This document shows positions 1 to 9,360 of a DNA stretch of 64,000 bases, one piece after another; the stretch's first letter is position 1; every line of letters starts with the position of its first letter. Source of the stretch: Actinoallomurus spadix. Lineage in GTDB: Bacteria > Actinomycetota > Actinomycetes > Streptosporangiales > Streptosporangiaceae. The DNA lies in assembly GCF_024055725.1 (NCBI RefSeq), contig NZ_JAMXMX010000034.1:1-64000 (forward strand), given 5' to 3'. The notes beneath the pieces are model-generated. The model saw only the letters and a list, made by a program, of their open reading frames with translations, was not told where the DNA came from and made no database searches. The position numbers were made by a program, and so were the translations under genes.

Positions 1-2
1 TG

Positions 3-77
3 GAGCGGTTGTGCATCGACGCCGAGCCCGCCACCCGCATCCGCGACACCCTCGGCGCCATTCTCCGCGACCTCTGA
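3..77 (+). CDS. 3' end of an unidentified gene (partial)
   Basis: Twenty-four codons enter from the left edge and end in TGA, reading ERLCIDAEPATRIRDTLGAI then LRDL. Nearly every codon ends in G or C (all but one), the pattern of real genes in this window, so this is probably the true C-terminus of a gene whose body lies outside. The tail is helical and charged. No family can be named from so little sequence. It converges on the regulator gene ending at 225. Confidence 0.5.
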   Translation, partial: ERLCIDAEPATRIRDTLGAILRDL

Positions 78-224
78 GGCGGCCGCTGAAGATGGTTGAA
101 GGGCGGCCCGCGAAGGCCGTACATGCCGCCGAGTCCACCGTTCATGCGCGAGTTCGGCGTTTCCCGGAGCCGGCCGCCCACGCTGGATCCTGAACTGCGG
201 GGGGGATCCCGCACCCGCGGGGTC

Positions 225-1094
225 TCAGAGCTCGCGCATGATCTTGCTGATCAGGTCCATGGACTCCTCCGGCGAGGCGCTCTGCACGCACAGGCGCTCC
301 ATCGCCGCCGTGTAGTGGTCCATGTCGTCGTCCTTCTCCAGGTACATCGCGCCCGTCAACTGCTCGATGTAGGCGATGTCGGGGAGCTCCGGCTCGGGGA
401 ACCGCAGGATCGTGAACGCCCCGGCCTCACCGGCGTGACCGCCCACCCGGAACGGCATCACCTGCACCGTGATGTTCTGCCGGCGGGCGGCCTCGTGCAG
501 CGCCCGCAACTGGGCGCGGGTCACCTCCACGCCGCCGATGGGGCGCCACAGCGCCGCCTCGTCGATGACGGCCCACAGACGAGGCGGATGCGGCTGGTAC
601 AGGATCCGCTGCCGGCGCATCCGCAGCTCGACCCGGCGCTCGATCTCGTCCGCGGACGGATCCGACATCCCCTGGCTGACGACCGCGCGGGTGTACTCCG
701 GGGTCTGCAGGAGCCCGGGGATGAACTGCACCTCGTAGGTCCGGATGACCTGTGCCGCCTCTTCCAGATCGACGTAGGGGCGGAACCAGGCGGGCATCGC
801 GTTGTTGTACGCCTGCAGCCACCCGGGCCTGCTGGCCTCCCGTACGACGGTCAGGAGGGCGTCGCGCTCGCCGCGCTCGTCGATGCCATAGAGCTTGAGG
901 AGGGCGACGACGTCGTCCTCATCGAGACCGGCCCGGCCCTGCTCGAGCCGGCCGATCCGGGTCTCCGTCGCGTTGAGGGCCTCGGCGGCCTCTTTGCGGC
1001 TCACCCCGGCCGCCTCCCGCAGGCGGCGCAGCTGCGCTCCCACGATCCTGCGGCGGACGGTGGGCCTGCTCACCGAATGCACCGCGACGGCCAC
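225..1094 (-). CDS. XRE-family regulator with C-terminal DUF5753 domain
   Basis: A 289-residue DNA-binding protein. A helix-turn-helix of the lambda-repressor/XRE type occupies about residues 15-70 (LRRLREAAGVSRKEAAEALN, then a TRIGRLEQGR segment). The rest matches the Scr1/DUF5753 domain, with WFRPYVDLEEAAQVIRTYE, FIPGLLQTPEYTRAV and ALWRPIGG. The start is set at GTG 1094 because GGAGGTG lies about eight bases upstream; an ATG 18 codons earlier lacks a ribosome site. In actinomycetes these regulators are usually paired with a small DUF397 gene just downstream, sometimes described as toxin-antitoxin-like. No DUF397 gene is visible between 225 and the left edge, so this copy appears to be an orphan. 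The DNA target is unknown. Confidence 0.9.
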   Translation of the reverse strand: MAVAVHSVSRPTVRRRIVGAQLRRLREAAGVSRKEAAEALNATETRIGRLEQGRAGLDEDDVVALLKLYGIDERGERDALLTVVREASRPGWLQAYNNAMPAWFRPYVDLEEAAQVIRTYEVQFIPGLLQTPEYTRAVVSQGMSDPSADEIERRVELRMRRQRILYQPHPPRLWAVIDEAALWRPIGGVEVTRAQLRALHEAARRQNITVQVMPFRVGGHAGEAGAFTILRFPEPELPDIAYIEQLTGAMYLEKDDDMDHYTAAMERLCVQSASPEESMDLISKIMREL

Positions 1095-1266
1095 GGGTTC
1101 CCACCTCCGATCACCATAATGCGGGCAGAGTCTGCCATCGATGACCACCGGTGAACAGCCCTCAGGGCCTACCGGGACCGAAATAGCCTTTGAATCTTTC
1201 CTTTTACGGCGGATCGGTCCAATAGGCGGGTCGTCGGCGGGTGCCCGCGCGATGTCGCCGGCTCGC

Positions 1267-2115
1267 TCAGACGGTCGTGGCGGCCTCTTCCTCCTCGATC
1301 CGGCGGTTCCAGTCCGCCTTGCTCGCCCGCCAGCCCTCGTCGTCCGCGCCGAGGCGCCAGTAGCCGGAGATGGACAGCTGGTCCATGGACAGCCCGCGTT
1401 CCAGTCGCAGGTGCCGCCGCAGCCGTTTCACGAACCCCGCCTCACCGTGCACGAACGCGTGGACCTCGCCCGGCGGGAACTCCAGGTCACGTACGGCCTC
1501 GACCAGGGCGTCACCGACCTCGGCGGCGCCGCGGTGCAGCCAGGTGATCCGCGTGTCCCCCGGAGCGGCGAGCGGCACCTCGTCCTCCGCGCCGGCCACC
1601 TCGACGAAGACCCGGGCGGTCGCGTCCTCCGAGAGCCGTTCCAGCGAGGCGGCGATGGCCGGGAGCGCGCTTTCGTCACCCACGAGCAGGTGCCAGTCGG
1701 CCTTCTCGTTCGGCGCGTACGCCCCGCCGGGCCCCAGGAACAGCACCTCCTCGCCGGGCCTGACCCGTGCGGCCCACGGGCCGGCCAGGCCGTAGTCGCC
1801 GTGGTACACGAAGTCGATGGCCAGCTCACGGGCCTCCGCGTCCCACGAGCGCACGGTGTAGGAGCGCTGCCGCGGCCATTGGTCGCGGGGGAGGTCGCGG
1901 CGCACGGCCTCCATGTCGAACGGCTCGGGGTACTCCACGCCGGGCACGGGGAAGAGGATCTTCACGTAGTGGTCGGTGTACTCACCGGCGGCGAACCCGG
2001 CCAGTCCGTCTCCGCCGATCACCACCCGGATCAGGTGCGGGGTCAGTCGCTCGACGCGCTCGACGCGTCCGCGGGTCACCCGCCGGCCTCGCCGGGCGGG
2101 CCTGTCGTTGCTCAT
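1267..2115 (-). CDS. Siderophore-interacting protein (FAD/NADPH ferric-siderophore reductase)
   Basis: A 282-residue cytoplasmic flavoprotein of the SIP/ViuB family, which releases iron from imported ferric siderophores by NAD(P)H-dependent reduction. The N-terminal FAD-binding barrel carries the RSYTVRSWD motif typical of the family. The C-terminal half has the nucleotide-binding segment DWHLLVGDESALPAIAASLE and an acidic helix-rich end. Length is normal. The ATG has AGGGAG seven bases upstream. An IdeR/DmdR-type iron box lies immediately before the ribosome site, so expression is expected to rise under iron limitation. No siderophore biosynthesis or uptake gene is adjacent, so it probably serves siderophores encoded elsewhere. 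Confidence 0.92.
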   Translation of the reverse strand: MSNDRPARRGRRVTRGRVERVERLTPHLIRVVIGGDGLAGFAAGEYTDHYVKILFPVPGVEYPEPFDMEAVRRDLPRDQWPRQRSYTVRSWDAEARELAIDFVYHGDYGLAGPWAARVRPGEEVLFLGPGGAYAPNEKADWHLLVGDESALPAIAASLERLSEDATARVFVEVAGAEDEVPLAAPGDTRITWLHRGAAEVGDALVEAVRDLEFPPGEVHAFVHGEAGFVKRLRRHLRLERGLSMDQLSISGYWRLGADDEGWRASKADWNRRIEEEEAATTV

Positions 2116-2129
2116 CTGGCACTCCCTAT

Positions 2130-2148
2130 TTAGGTGAGCCTAACTTTA
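2130..2148. promoter_or_regulatory. IdeR/DmdR-type iron box
   Basis: The sequence TTAGGTGAGCCTAACTTTA matches the 19-base actinobacterial iron box (TTAGGTTAGGCTAACCTAA) in its core, with inverted TTAGG and CCTAA halves. It sits 15 bases before the start of the siderophore-interacting protein gene, where an iron-loaded repressor would block transcription. The PH-domain gene starts 162 bases away on the other strand and could also be affected. Confidence 0.8.
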
Positions 2149-2309
2149 CGCGGCGGCGACCCTCATCCCCTACCCGGCGTGAGCGGGATCACCGCCGGGC
2201 CGGCTCCACGCGCCGGAGACCGGTGTACGGCTTCGGTGACATCTGTCATGGAACCGTCGGTGATAACGCGCTCTGTAGCGACGATGGAGGCTCTGCGAAG
2301 ATCGATGGT

Positions 2310-2807
2310 GTGGAGGCAACGGAGGCGCGGCTCAGGCCGCCACGTCACCTGGTCAGCAGGAAGGCCATCGGCTACTGGACCTTGCGCGCGCTGGGCGGCT
2401 GGCTGCCCGTCGTCGCCGGTCAGGTCGCCTGGACGCTGGGCGACGGCGGCCACCTCCCGTGGCATCTCGCCGGGCTCGTCCTGACCGGGGTGCTCGGCGC
2501 GGCGCACGTCATCGTCATGCCTCAATGGCGGTTCCGCGTGCACCGCTGGGAGGTGACGCCGGAGGCCGTCTACACGCAGTCCGGCTGGTTCGACCAGGAG
2601 CGGCGCATCGCCCCGATCTCGCGGATCCAGACCGTCGACAGCGAGCGCGGGCCGTTCGAGCAGCTGTTCGGCCTCGCCAACGTCACGGTGACGACGGCCT
2701 CGGCGGCCGGCCCGCTGAAGATCCGCGGGCTCGACCGGGAAGCGGCGGAGCGGCTGGTCGACCACCTCACCGAGGGCACCTCGGCCGATCGCAGCGACGC
2801 GACGTGA
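2310..2807 (+). CDS. PH domain-containing membrane protein (YdbS-like)
   Basis: A 165-residue protein with two hydrophobic segments near the N-terminus (around GGWLPVVAGQVAWTL and LAGLVLTGVLGAAHVIV) followed by a bacterial PH (bPH_2/DUF304) domain. The family hallmark VYTQSGWFDQERRIAPISRI, then ERGPFEQLFGLANVTVTTAS, is intact. The start is taken as GTG 2310; the ribosome site is weak, with GGAGG 19 bases away. It lies 71 bases upstream of a second, larger protein with the same domain, the usual YdbS-YdbT pairing. The biochemical role of this pair is unknown; a role in envelope stress is only inferred from membrane location. Confidence 0.85.
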   Translation: MEATEARLRPPRHLVSRKAIGYWTLRALGGWLPVVAGQVAWTLGDGGHLPWHLAGLVLTGVLGAAHVIVMPQWRFRVHRWEVTPEAVYTQSGWFDQERRIAPISRIQTVDSERGPFEQLFGLANVTVTTASAAGPLKIRGLDREAAERLVDHLTEGTSADRSDAT

Positions 2808-2878
2808 GTGAGCGGGGCGAGCGAGCCCATGGGCGCGGCGGCGTCGGTCATCCCTCCGGCGAAGGAGGACACCTGACC

Positions 2879-4363
2879 ATGACCGAGCGGAACCACGGCG
2901 GCTGGCGGCGGCTGTCCGCCCGCATGCTCCTCGTCCATCCGGTGCAGGAGCTCCTGCGGGCCTGGCCGGTGCTCGTCGGCCTCGTCGTCGCGGGCAGCGC
3001 CGGAGGGCAGGGGTCCTGGTGGAGCCTGGGCGCCACGGCCGCCGTCATCATCGGCGGGCTGCTTCGCTGGTTCACCACGTCCTACCGCGTCACCGCCGAA
3101 CAGGTCCAGGTCCGCAAGGGTCTCCTGCGGCGGCAGGTCCTGACCGTCCCGCGCGACCGGATCCGTACGGTCGACGTCACGGCCCACGCGCTGCACCGCG
3201 CTCTTGGCCTGGCCAAGGTGGAGGTGGGCACCGGCCGTACCGACCGCAAGAACGACGGGGTGAGGCTCGACGCCCTGCACGCCGGCGAGGCCGACCGGCT
3301 GCGCGCGGAGCTCCTGCACCGCGCGGCGGCCTCCGCCACGGGACCGGCCGAGCGGCCCCGCGAGACGCTCCTGGCCCGGATGCGGCCGGGCTGGGTGCGG
3401 TACGGCCCGTTCACGTTGACGGGATTCGTCACGGTGGGGGTCATCGCCGGAGTCGTGTGGCGCTCCCTCAACGAGGCGCACGTCGATCCCCGGCGCATCC
3501 AGGTGCTGAGCGCGCTGCTGGACCGGTTCGGGCGGACCTCGCCGGCCGTGGACGTCCTCGTCGTCACGGTCGCGCTTCTGGTGGTCGTGGTGGCGGCGTC
3601 GACCTTCGGGTACGTCCTGGCCTTCCACGGGTTCCGGCTCACCCGGGGTGACGCCGGCACGCTCCACGTCACCCGTGGCCTCATCACGACCCGGGCGATC
3701 ACCATCGAGGAGCGGAGGCTGCGCGGCGTGGAGTTCAGCGAGCCGCTGCTGTTGCGGTCCGTCGGCGGGGCGCGGTGCATCGCCATCACCACGGGGCTGC
3801 GCGTCGGGCGCGGCGCCGAGCGCGGCGGGTCGCTCCTGCTGCCGCCCGCGCCGCGGGCCGAGGCCCTCCGGGTGGCCGGCGCGGTCCTCCGGGACGACGC
3901 TCCGTTCACCCGGACGCTGACGGGGCACGGCCCGCGAGCGGCGCGCCGCCGGTTCTCCCGGGCCGTCGGCGTCGCCCTCCTCGTCGTCGGGGTCGCCGTC
4001 GTCTCGTGGGCCCTCGGCGTGGTGCCCGCGTGGACGTGGCAGGCGGCGCTCGTCCTCGTCCCGCTCGCCGCGCTGGTGGCCGCCGACCGCGCGCGGGCCC
4101 TCGGGCACGCGGTGGTGAACGGTGCCCTGGTCGGCCGCCGAGGCTCGCTCGTACGGCGCCGGAGCGTGCTGTCCTGCGAGGGGATCATCGGCTGGAACCT
4201 GCGCCGCTCCTTCTTCCAGCGGCGGAGCGGCCTGGCCACCCTGGTCGCGACGACCGCGGCCGGACGCCAGCGGGTGGAGGTCCAGGACGTCCCGCTGGAG
4301 GAGGCCCTCCGGGTCGCGGAGGAGGCGCTCCCGGGTCTGCTGACGCCGTTCCTGGAGCGCTGA
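2879..4363 (+). CDS. PH domain-containing membrane protein (YdbT-like, three PH repeats)
   Basis: A 494-residue membrane protein. A hydrophobic pair near residues 20-60 precedes a first bPH_2 domain (TTSYRVTAEQVQVRKGLLRR, then TVPRDRIRTVD). A second pair of membrane segments is followed by another PH unit (FHGFRLTRGDAGTLHVTRGL) and a third hydrophobic pair by the last unit (SLVRRRSVLSCEGIIGWNLR). This three-domain plan and length are those of YdbT-type proteins. The ATG follows AAGGAGG at a normal distance. It forms an operon with the smaller PH protein before it. The family is widespread in Gram-positives but has no assigned reaction. Confidence 0.87.
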   Translation: MTERNHGGWRRLSARMLLVHPVQELLRAWPVLVGLVVAGSAGGQGSWWSLGATAAVIIGGLLRWFTTSYRVTAEQVQVRKGLLRRQVLTVPRDRIRTVDVTAHALHRALGLAKVEVGTGRTDRKNDGVRLDALHAGEADRLRAELLHRAAASATGPAERPRETLLARMRPGWVRYGPFTLTGFVTVGVIAGVVWRSLNEAHVDPRRIQVLSALLDRFGRTSPAVDVLVVTVALLVVVVAASTFGYVLAFHGFRLTRGDAGTLHVTRGLITTRAITIEERRLRGVEFSEPLLLRSVGGARCIAITTGLRVGRGAERGGSLLLPPAPRAEALRVAGAVLRDDAPFTRTLTGHGPRAARRRFSRAVGVALLVVGVAVVSWALGVVPAWTWQAALVLVPLAALVAADRARALGHAVVNGALVGRRGSLVRRRSVLSCEGIIGWNLRRSFFQRRSGLATLVATTAAGRQRVEVQDVPLEEALRVAEEALPGLLTPFLER

Positions 4364-4415
4364 GCGCCGCGACGGCCTCGGACGCGCCGCGGCGGCCGGC
4401 CCGGCGCGGTCGGCG

Positions 4416-5573
4416 TCACCGTTCGCGCAGGGCGCCGGCGGGCAGGGCGATGAGGGCGGTCATGCCCGCGACGAGCGCGAGCGCGGTCGTCAGCGAGGTC
4501 GCCTGCGCCACGAACCCGATGACGGGCGGGGCGATCATCCACCCGCCGTACCCCACCGTGCCCACGGCGGCCACGGCGGTGCCCGGATCGCGGCCGGGGG
4601 TCCGCCCCGCCGCGCTGAAGGTCAGGGGGACGACCGTCGCCATGCCGAGTCCGAGCAGGATGAACGCGACGACGATCACCGGGGTGACGGGTCCGAGGAG
4701 CCCCGCGGCCAGGCCGAGGGCGCCGATCACGGCGGCGGTGCGGACCACGCGGGGCGCGCCGAGGCGTCCCACGACCCGGTCCCCGACGAGCCGGGCGGCG
4801 GCCATGGACAGGGAGAATCCCGCGTAACCCCACGCGGCGACGCCGGGTGTGGCGTGCGCGGCCGTGCGGAGGTACACCGCGCTCCAGTCGGCCGCGGCGG
4901 CCTCCCCGAACAGGCTGCAGAAGGTGATGACGCCGAGGACGAGCAGGGCGCGGTCCGGCCGGGCGAATACCTTCCCTGCCGCCGTCGGCGGCGCGGGGAC
5001 GAGGCGTGTGCCGCACAGGGCACCGACCACGGCGATGATCACACTGACGGTGAGCAGATGGCCCGGCGCCGCGACGCCCGCCCGCGCGACCAGACCGGCG
5101 CTCGCCGAGCCGATGAGGCCGCCGACGCTCCACAGGCCGTGCAGCCCCGACATGATCGACCGGCCGTAGCGCTCCTGGACCGTGACGCCCTGGGCGTTCA
5201 TCGTCACGTCGAGAATGCCGCTGACGGCGCCGGACAGGAACAGCGCGGCGAAGATCACCGGCATGGACGGCGCGAAGGCCGGGAGCGGCAGGGCGATCGC
5301 GACGGCGAACACCATGACGCGGGTCAGGGTACGGCTGTCGACCCGCGCGCTCAGCCACGCGGCGATCGGCATGCCCGAGAGTCCGCCGATCGCCGCGCCC
5401 ATCAGCGCCAGCCCCAGGTCGGCGGAGGACAGGTGCCGGGCCTCCTTGACCCAGGGGATGCGGGCGGCCCAGCTGCCCGCCGCGATGCCGTGCAGGGCGA
5501 AGACGGCGGCGACGGCGAGGCGGGCCAGGCGGTCCCGTCGGGTCGGACCGGCGGAGACGGACGTCGAGGACAT
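4416..5573 (-). CDS. MFS transporter (YbjJ-like)
   Basis: A 385-residue integral membrane protein with about twelve hydrophobic helices. The order is typical of the YbjJ/FucP-like MFS branch: HGIAAGSWAARIPWVKEA at the start, a mid-protein MNAQGVTVQERYGRSIMSGL segment, and the GLHGLWSVGGLIGS stretch seen in that group. GGTGGG precedes the ATG. It converges on the PH-domain operon with about 50 bases between stops. Substrate cannot be read from the sequence; sugar or drug export are both possible. Confidence 0.85.
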   Translation of the reverse strand: MSSTSVSAGPTRRDRLARLAVAAVFALHGIAAGSWAARIPWVKEARHLSSADLGLALMGAAIGGLSGMPIAAWLSARVDSRTLTRVMVFAVAIALPLPAFAPSMPVIFAALFLSGAVSGILDVTMNAQGVTVQERYGRSIMSGLHGLWSVGGLIGSASAGLVARAGVAAPGHLLTVSVIIAVVGALCGTRLVPAPPTAAGKVFARPDRALLVLGVITFCSLFGEAAAADWSAVYLRTAAHATPGVAAWGYAGFSLSMAAARLVGDRVVGRLGAPRVVRTAAVIGALGLAAGLLGPVTPVIVVAFILLGLGMATVVPLTFSAAGRTPGRDPGTAVAAVGTVGYGGWMIAPPVIGFVAQATSLTTALALVAGMTALIALPAGALRER

Positions 5574-5615
5574 CCCACCATGATCACCTACGCGCTCCGG
5601 CGGGCGATACCTCCG

Positions 5616-7184
5616 TCAGCGGCGGTGCCGGCCGTGGTCGTGGACCGGACGGCCGTCGAGAAGGTGCCGCAGGCGGCTGTTGGTCCGCCCGTACAGCAGG
5701 TAGACGACCAGCCCGAAGGCCATCCAGATCCCGAAATACTCCCACGTGCGCAGGCGCAGGTTGAGCATGAGCCAGCCGGTGGCGGCGATCGCCAGGACCG
5801 GGGTCACGGGTACGCCGGGCACGCGGAAGCCGCGCGGCAGGTCCGGGCGGGCGCGCCGGAGCACCGGTACGCCGGCGGACACGAACAGGAACGCGAACAG
5901 CGTGCCGATCACGATCATCTGCTGGAGCGTGAGGACGCTGACCTTCCCGAACGTCCAGACGTCGACCTGGGACAGGGCGATCGCCGTGCCTCCGACCAGG
6001 AGGGCGGCGCGGGTCGGCACCTTGTACCGGCCGCTGATCACGGCGAGCGGCGCGGGGAGCAGCCCGTCGCGGGCCATCGCGAAGAGCACGCGGGTCTGGG
6101 CGACCATGACGACGAGGATGACGGTGGCCAGGCCGACGACCGCGCCCACGTCGATGACCAGGGCCATCCCGTCCTTACCGACGGCGGTGAACGCGCTGGT
6201 CAGCGGCGTCGCCGGGTTCAGGCGGCCGTACGGGACCATGCCGACCATGGCGACGGCGACGCCGATGTAGAGGGCGATCGCGATGAGCAGGCTGACGATC
6301 ATCCCGGCCGGCACCCGGCGCGGCGCGTCGCGGGTCTCCTCCGCGGCGGTGGCGATGAGGTCGAAGCCGATGTAGGCGAAGGCGATCGCGGACGTGGCGG
6401 CGAAGACGCCGAACAGGCCGAACGCGTGCGGCGCGCCGCCCGTGACCAGGTCGAGGACGGTCCGGTCGCCGCCGGAGGCGGGCAGGGGCCGGGCGGGCGG
6501 TACGAAGGGCCGGAGATTGGCGGGATGGAAGAACAGGAGGCCGCCGGCGATGACCAGCCCGATCGCGATGACCTTCGCCAGCACCATGAACCACAGGGCG
6601 TAGAGGCTGAGCCGCGCGCCGATGGCCACGACGAGCGCGAGCACCGCGAGGATCAGCAGGGAGAACAGGTCGAAACCCGTCTCGTGCCCGGCGACGCCCT
6701 CGATCGCCGAGGGGACGTGGATCGCGGAGACGCCGGACAGCGTGCCGACGTCGGCGATCAGCCGCGTCGCGTACAGGGACCAGGCGCGGCCGACCACGGC
6801 GGCGGCGAGCTGCAGTTCGAGCAGGAGCGCCCAGCCGATCACCCAGGCCCAGATCTCGCCGAAGGCGACGTAGGCGAACGAGTAGGCGCTGCCCGCGACC
6901 GGCATCGTGGACGACAGTTCGGCGTAGGAGAGGGCGGACAACAGGCAGGCGAGGCCCGCGATGACGAAGGAGACGACGACGGCGGGGCCCGCCGTCGTCG
7001 CGGCCTGCTCACCGGCGATCTTGAAGATGCCGGCGCCCACCATCACGCCGAGGCCCAGCACGATCAGGTCGCGCGTCTGGTAGATGAGGGACAGCCGGTG
7101 GCGGCCGCCGTAGTGCGGGCCCGCGGTCTCCTCGACCGGCAGCCGGCGGAGCACGTTGTTCCGGAAGGATGCCTGGGCGCTCAA
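5616..7184 (-). CDS. APC-family amino acid permease
   Basis: A polytopic permease of about 522 residues of the cationic amino-acid transporter (YfnA/CAT) branch. The first helix carries LGLGVMVGAGIFKIAGEQ, the substrate-binding GxG region of APC proteins, followed by twelve or more helices. The end has the GFRVPGVPVTPVLAIAATGW segment typical of this branch. I prefer TTG 7184 as start because GGGGGAC lies about nine bases upstream and homologues begin near the FRNNVLRRLPVEE segment; GTG 7229 would add 15 residues. It is divergent from the gamma-glutamyltransferase gene, so amino acids released outside could be imported by this protein (inference). Confidence 0.88.
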   Translation of the reverse strand: MSAQASFRNNVLRRLPVEETAGPHYGGRHRLSLIYQTRDLIVLGLGVMVGAGIFKIAGEQAATTAGPAVVVSFVIAGLACLLSALSYAELSSTMPVAGSAYSFAYVAFGEIWAWVIGWALLLELQLAAAVVGRAWSLYATRLIADVGTLSGVSAIHVPSAIEGVAGHETGFDLFSLLILAVLALVVAIGARLSLYALWFMVLAKVIAIGLVIAGGLLFFHPANLRPFVPPARPLPASGGDRTVLDLVTGGAPHAFGLFGVFAATSAIAFAYIGFDLIATAAEETRDAPRRVPAGMIVSLLIAIALYIGVAVAMVGMVPYGRLNPATPLTSAFTAVGKDGMALVIDVGAVVGLATVILVVMVAQTRVLFAMARDGLLPAPLAVISGRYKVPTRAALLVGGTAIALSQVDVWTFGKVSVLTLQQMIVIGTLFAFLFVSAGVPVLRRARPDLPRGFRVPGVPVTPVLAIAATGWLMLNLRLRTWEYFGIWMAFGLVVYLLYGRTNSRLRHLLDGRPVHDHGRHRR

Positions 7185-7411
7185 CTCGTGTCGTCCCCCA
7201 AAGGTGCCTCGGCCGGTCGAGCCCCCCACCGCCTACGGGTTCCAGGGTCACCAAGGATGTCCAAGTTCCTGGGGGATAACAAGGTCACAACCGCTAAATG
7301 GGTTTCCGGAAGTTACGCGACACTTCGGCCGCGTCCGGCCGAGCTCCTGGAAGCTCCGGCGGCCGGATGGCATGGTGGGGACAAGCGTTCACCGTGGGTC
7401 AGGAGATCTAC

Positions 7412-9235
7412 ATGCGCCGCAGACGTACCGTCCTCGGGCTCGCCGCCCTCGCCCTGGCGACCCTCACCGTGCCCGCCGAGGCGCGCACCCTGCCCGGACA
7501 GGTGCCGGGCGTCTCTCCACCCCAGGGCAGGCAGGCGGTCGCGGTCGGTTACGGCGGCGCGGTGTCGAGCGTCGACGTGGACGCCACCCAGGCCGGCATC
7601 GAGGTGCTCCGGCGCGGCGGCAACGCGGTGGACGCGGCGGTCGCCGCGACCGCCACCCTCGGCGTGACCGAGCCGTACGTCGCGGCGATCGGCGGCGGCG
7701 GGTTCTTCACGTACTACGACGCGCGGACGCACAAGGTCTCCACCATCGACGGCCGCGAGACCGGCCCGGCGCGGATGACCGAGAACACCTTCATCGACCC
7801 GAAGACCGGCAAGCCGCTGCCGTTCGACGAGGCCGTGACCAGCGGGCTGTCGGTGGGCGTCCCGGGGACGCTCGCGACGTGGGACAAGGCGCTGCGCGCC
7901 TTCGGCACCCGCCGCCTCGGCACGGTCCTCCAGCCGGCGATCAGGGTGGCCGAGCACGGCTTCACGGTCGACCAGGAGTTCTACGACCAGACCGCGCTCA
8001 ACGCCGACCGGTTCAAGGACATCGTGCCGACGCGCGAGCTGTTCCTGCCGGGCGGAAAGCCGCCGGCCGTCGGGTCGACGTTCCGCAACCCCGACCTGGC
8101 CGGCACCTATCGGCAGATCGCCCGGCGCGGCCTCGGCTGGTTCTACGGCGGCGCGCTCGGCGCCGAGATCGCCCGGACGGTGCGCACGCCGCCCGTCGAC
8201 CCGAAGGCCACCCGCAACGTACGGCCCGGCGTCATGCGGACGTCCGACCTCGCGGACTATCACGCCCTGAACCGCGCGCCCACCCACGTGAACTACCGCG
8301 GGCTCGACGTCTACGGCATGGCCCCGCCCTCCTCCGGCGGCTCCACCGTGGGCGAGGCGCTGAACATCATGAAGAACGTCCGGTTCGGCGATCCCGTCCA
8401 GGCGCTGCACACCTACCTCGAGGCGTCCCGGCTCGCCTACGCCGACCGGAACGCCTACGTCGGCGACCCGGCGTACGTCGACGTGCCGCTGAAGACGCTG
8501 CTGTCCGACGGGTTCGCCCGGTCGCGGGCGTGCCTGATCAAACCGGACGAGGCGGCCAAGAGCCCGGTGCCGCCGGGCGACCTGGAGTCGCACGGCTGCG
8601 CGGCTCCGCAGGGCAAGGCTCAAGACCTCCCGTACGAGGGGCCGCAGACGACACACCTGGTGACCGCGGACCGCTGGGGCAACGTCGTCTCGTACACGCT
8701 GACGATCGAGCAGTTCGGCGGCAGCGCGATCACCGTCCCGCACCGGGGATTCCTCCTCAACAACGAGATGACGGACTTCGACTTCACGTCCTCGACGCCG
8801 GCGGGGTATCCCGACCCGAACCTGCCCGCGGCGGGCAAGCGGCCGCGCAGCAGCATGGCGCCCACGATCGTGCTGCGGAACGGGCGGCCGTACCTCGCGG
8901 TCGGCTCGCCGGGCGGGTCCACGATCATCACCACGGTCCTGCAGATCCTGATGAACCGTGTGGACCTCGGCATGACGCTGCCCCAGGCGGTGGCGGCGCC
9001 GCGCGCCACCCAGCGCAACACGCCGCAGACGTTCGCCGAGCAGGAGTTCATCGACCGGTACGGCGCGGCGCTCAAGGCGAAGGGACACGACCTCGCGCTC
9101 TTCCCGGGGCCGCCGGCGGGCGTGATCGGCGCGGCGGCCGGTCTGGAGTTCCTCGGCGGTGGCAGGCTCCAGGCCGTCGCCGAACCGGTCCGCCGGCACG
9201 GCGGCAGCGCGATGGTCGTCTCTCCCCGCCCGTAG
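7412..9235 (+). CDS. ggt: Gamma-glutamyltransferase (secreted)
   Basis: A 607-residue precursor of gamma-glutamyltranspeptidase, which cleaves or transfers the gamma-glutamyl group of glutathione-type peptides. A Sec signal (MRRRRTVLGLAALALATL then AEA) marks it for export. The large-subunit hallmarks GGNAVDAAVAATATLGVTEP and GGGGFFTYYDA are present, as are APPSSGGSTVGEALN and GSPGGSTII. Autocleavage should occur before Thr413 in QTTHLVTADRWGNVVSYT, making the small subunit with that threonine as nucleophile. The ATG follows AGGAG seven bases upstream. Actinomycetes use mycothiol rather than glutathione, so the physiological substrate is uncertain. A strong hairpin follows the gene. Confidence 0.94.
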   Translation: MRRRRTVLGLAALALATLTVPAEARTLPGQVPGVSPPQGRQAVAVGYGGAVSSVDVDATQAGIEVLRRGGNAVDAAVAATATLGVTEPYVAAIGGGGFFTYYDARTHKVSTIDGRETGPARMTENTFIDPKTGKPLPFDEAVTSGLSVGVPGTLATWDKALRAFGTRRLGTVLQPAIRVAEHGFTVDQEFYDQTALNADRFKDIVPTRELFLPGGKPPAVGSTFRNPDLAGTYRQIARRGLGWFYGGALGAEIARTVRTPPVDPKATRNVRPGVMRTSDLADYHALNRAPTHVNYRGLDVYGMAPPSSGGSTVGEALNIMKNVRFGDPVQALHTYLEASRLAYADRNAYVGDPAYVDVPLKTLLSDGFARSRACLIKPDEAAKSPVPPGDLESHGCAAPQGKAQDLPYEGPQTTHLVTADRWGNVVSYTLTIEQFGGSAITVPHRGFLLNNEMTDFDFTSSTPAGYPDPNLPAAGKRPRSSMAPTIVLRNGRPYLAVGSPGGSTIITTVLQILMNRVDLGMTLPQAVAAPRATQRNTPQTFAEQEFIDRYGAALKAKGHDLALFPGPPAGVIGAAAGLEFLGGGRLQAVAEPVRRHGGSAMVVSPRP

Positions 9236-9244
9236 GGCCCGGCA

Positions 9245-9270
9245 GGCCGCCGCCCGGACGGGCGGCGGCC
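9245..9270 (+). terminator. Hairpin after gamma-glutamyltransferase
   Basis: GGCCGCCGCCCG and its exact reverse complement are separated by two bases, ten bases after the stop codon. There is no T-run, as usual for GC-rich actinomycete terminators. Confidence 0.7.
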
Positions 9271-9360
9271 GCCCACGCCATCGTTCCGGAATGATTACGT
9301 GGTCGCCGGGCGAGGGCGGCGCAGGTCGGGACTACCATCGAGCGGGGGAGGGAGCCGCCC

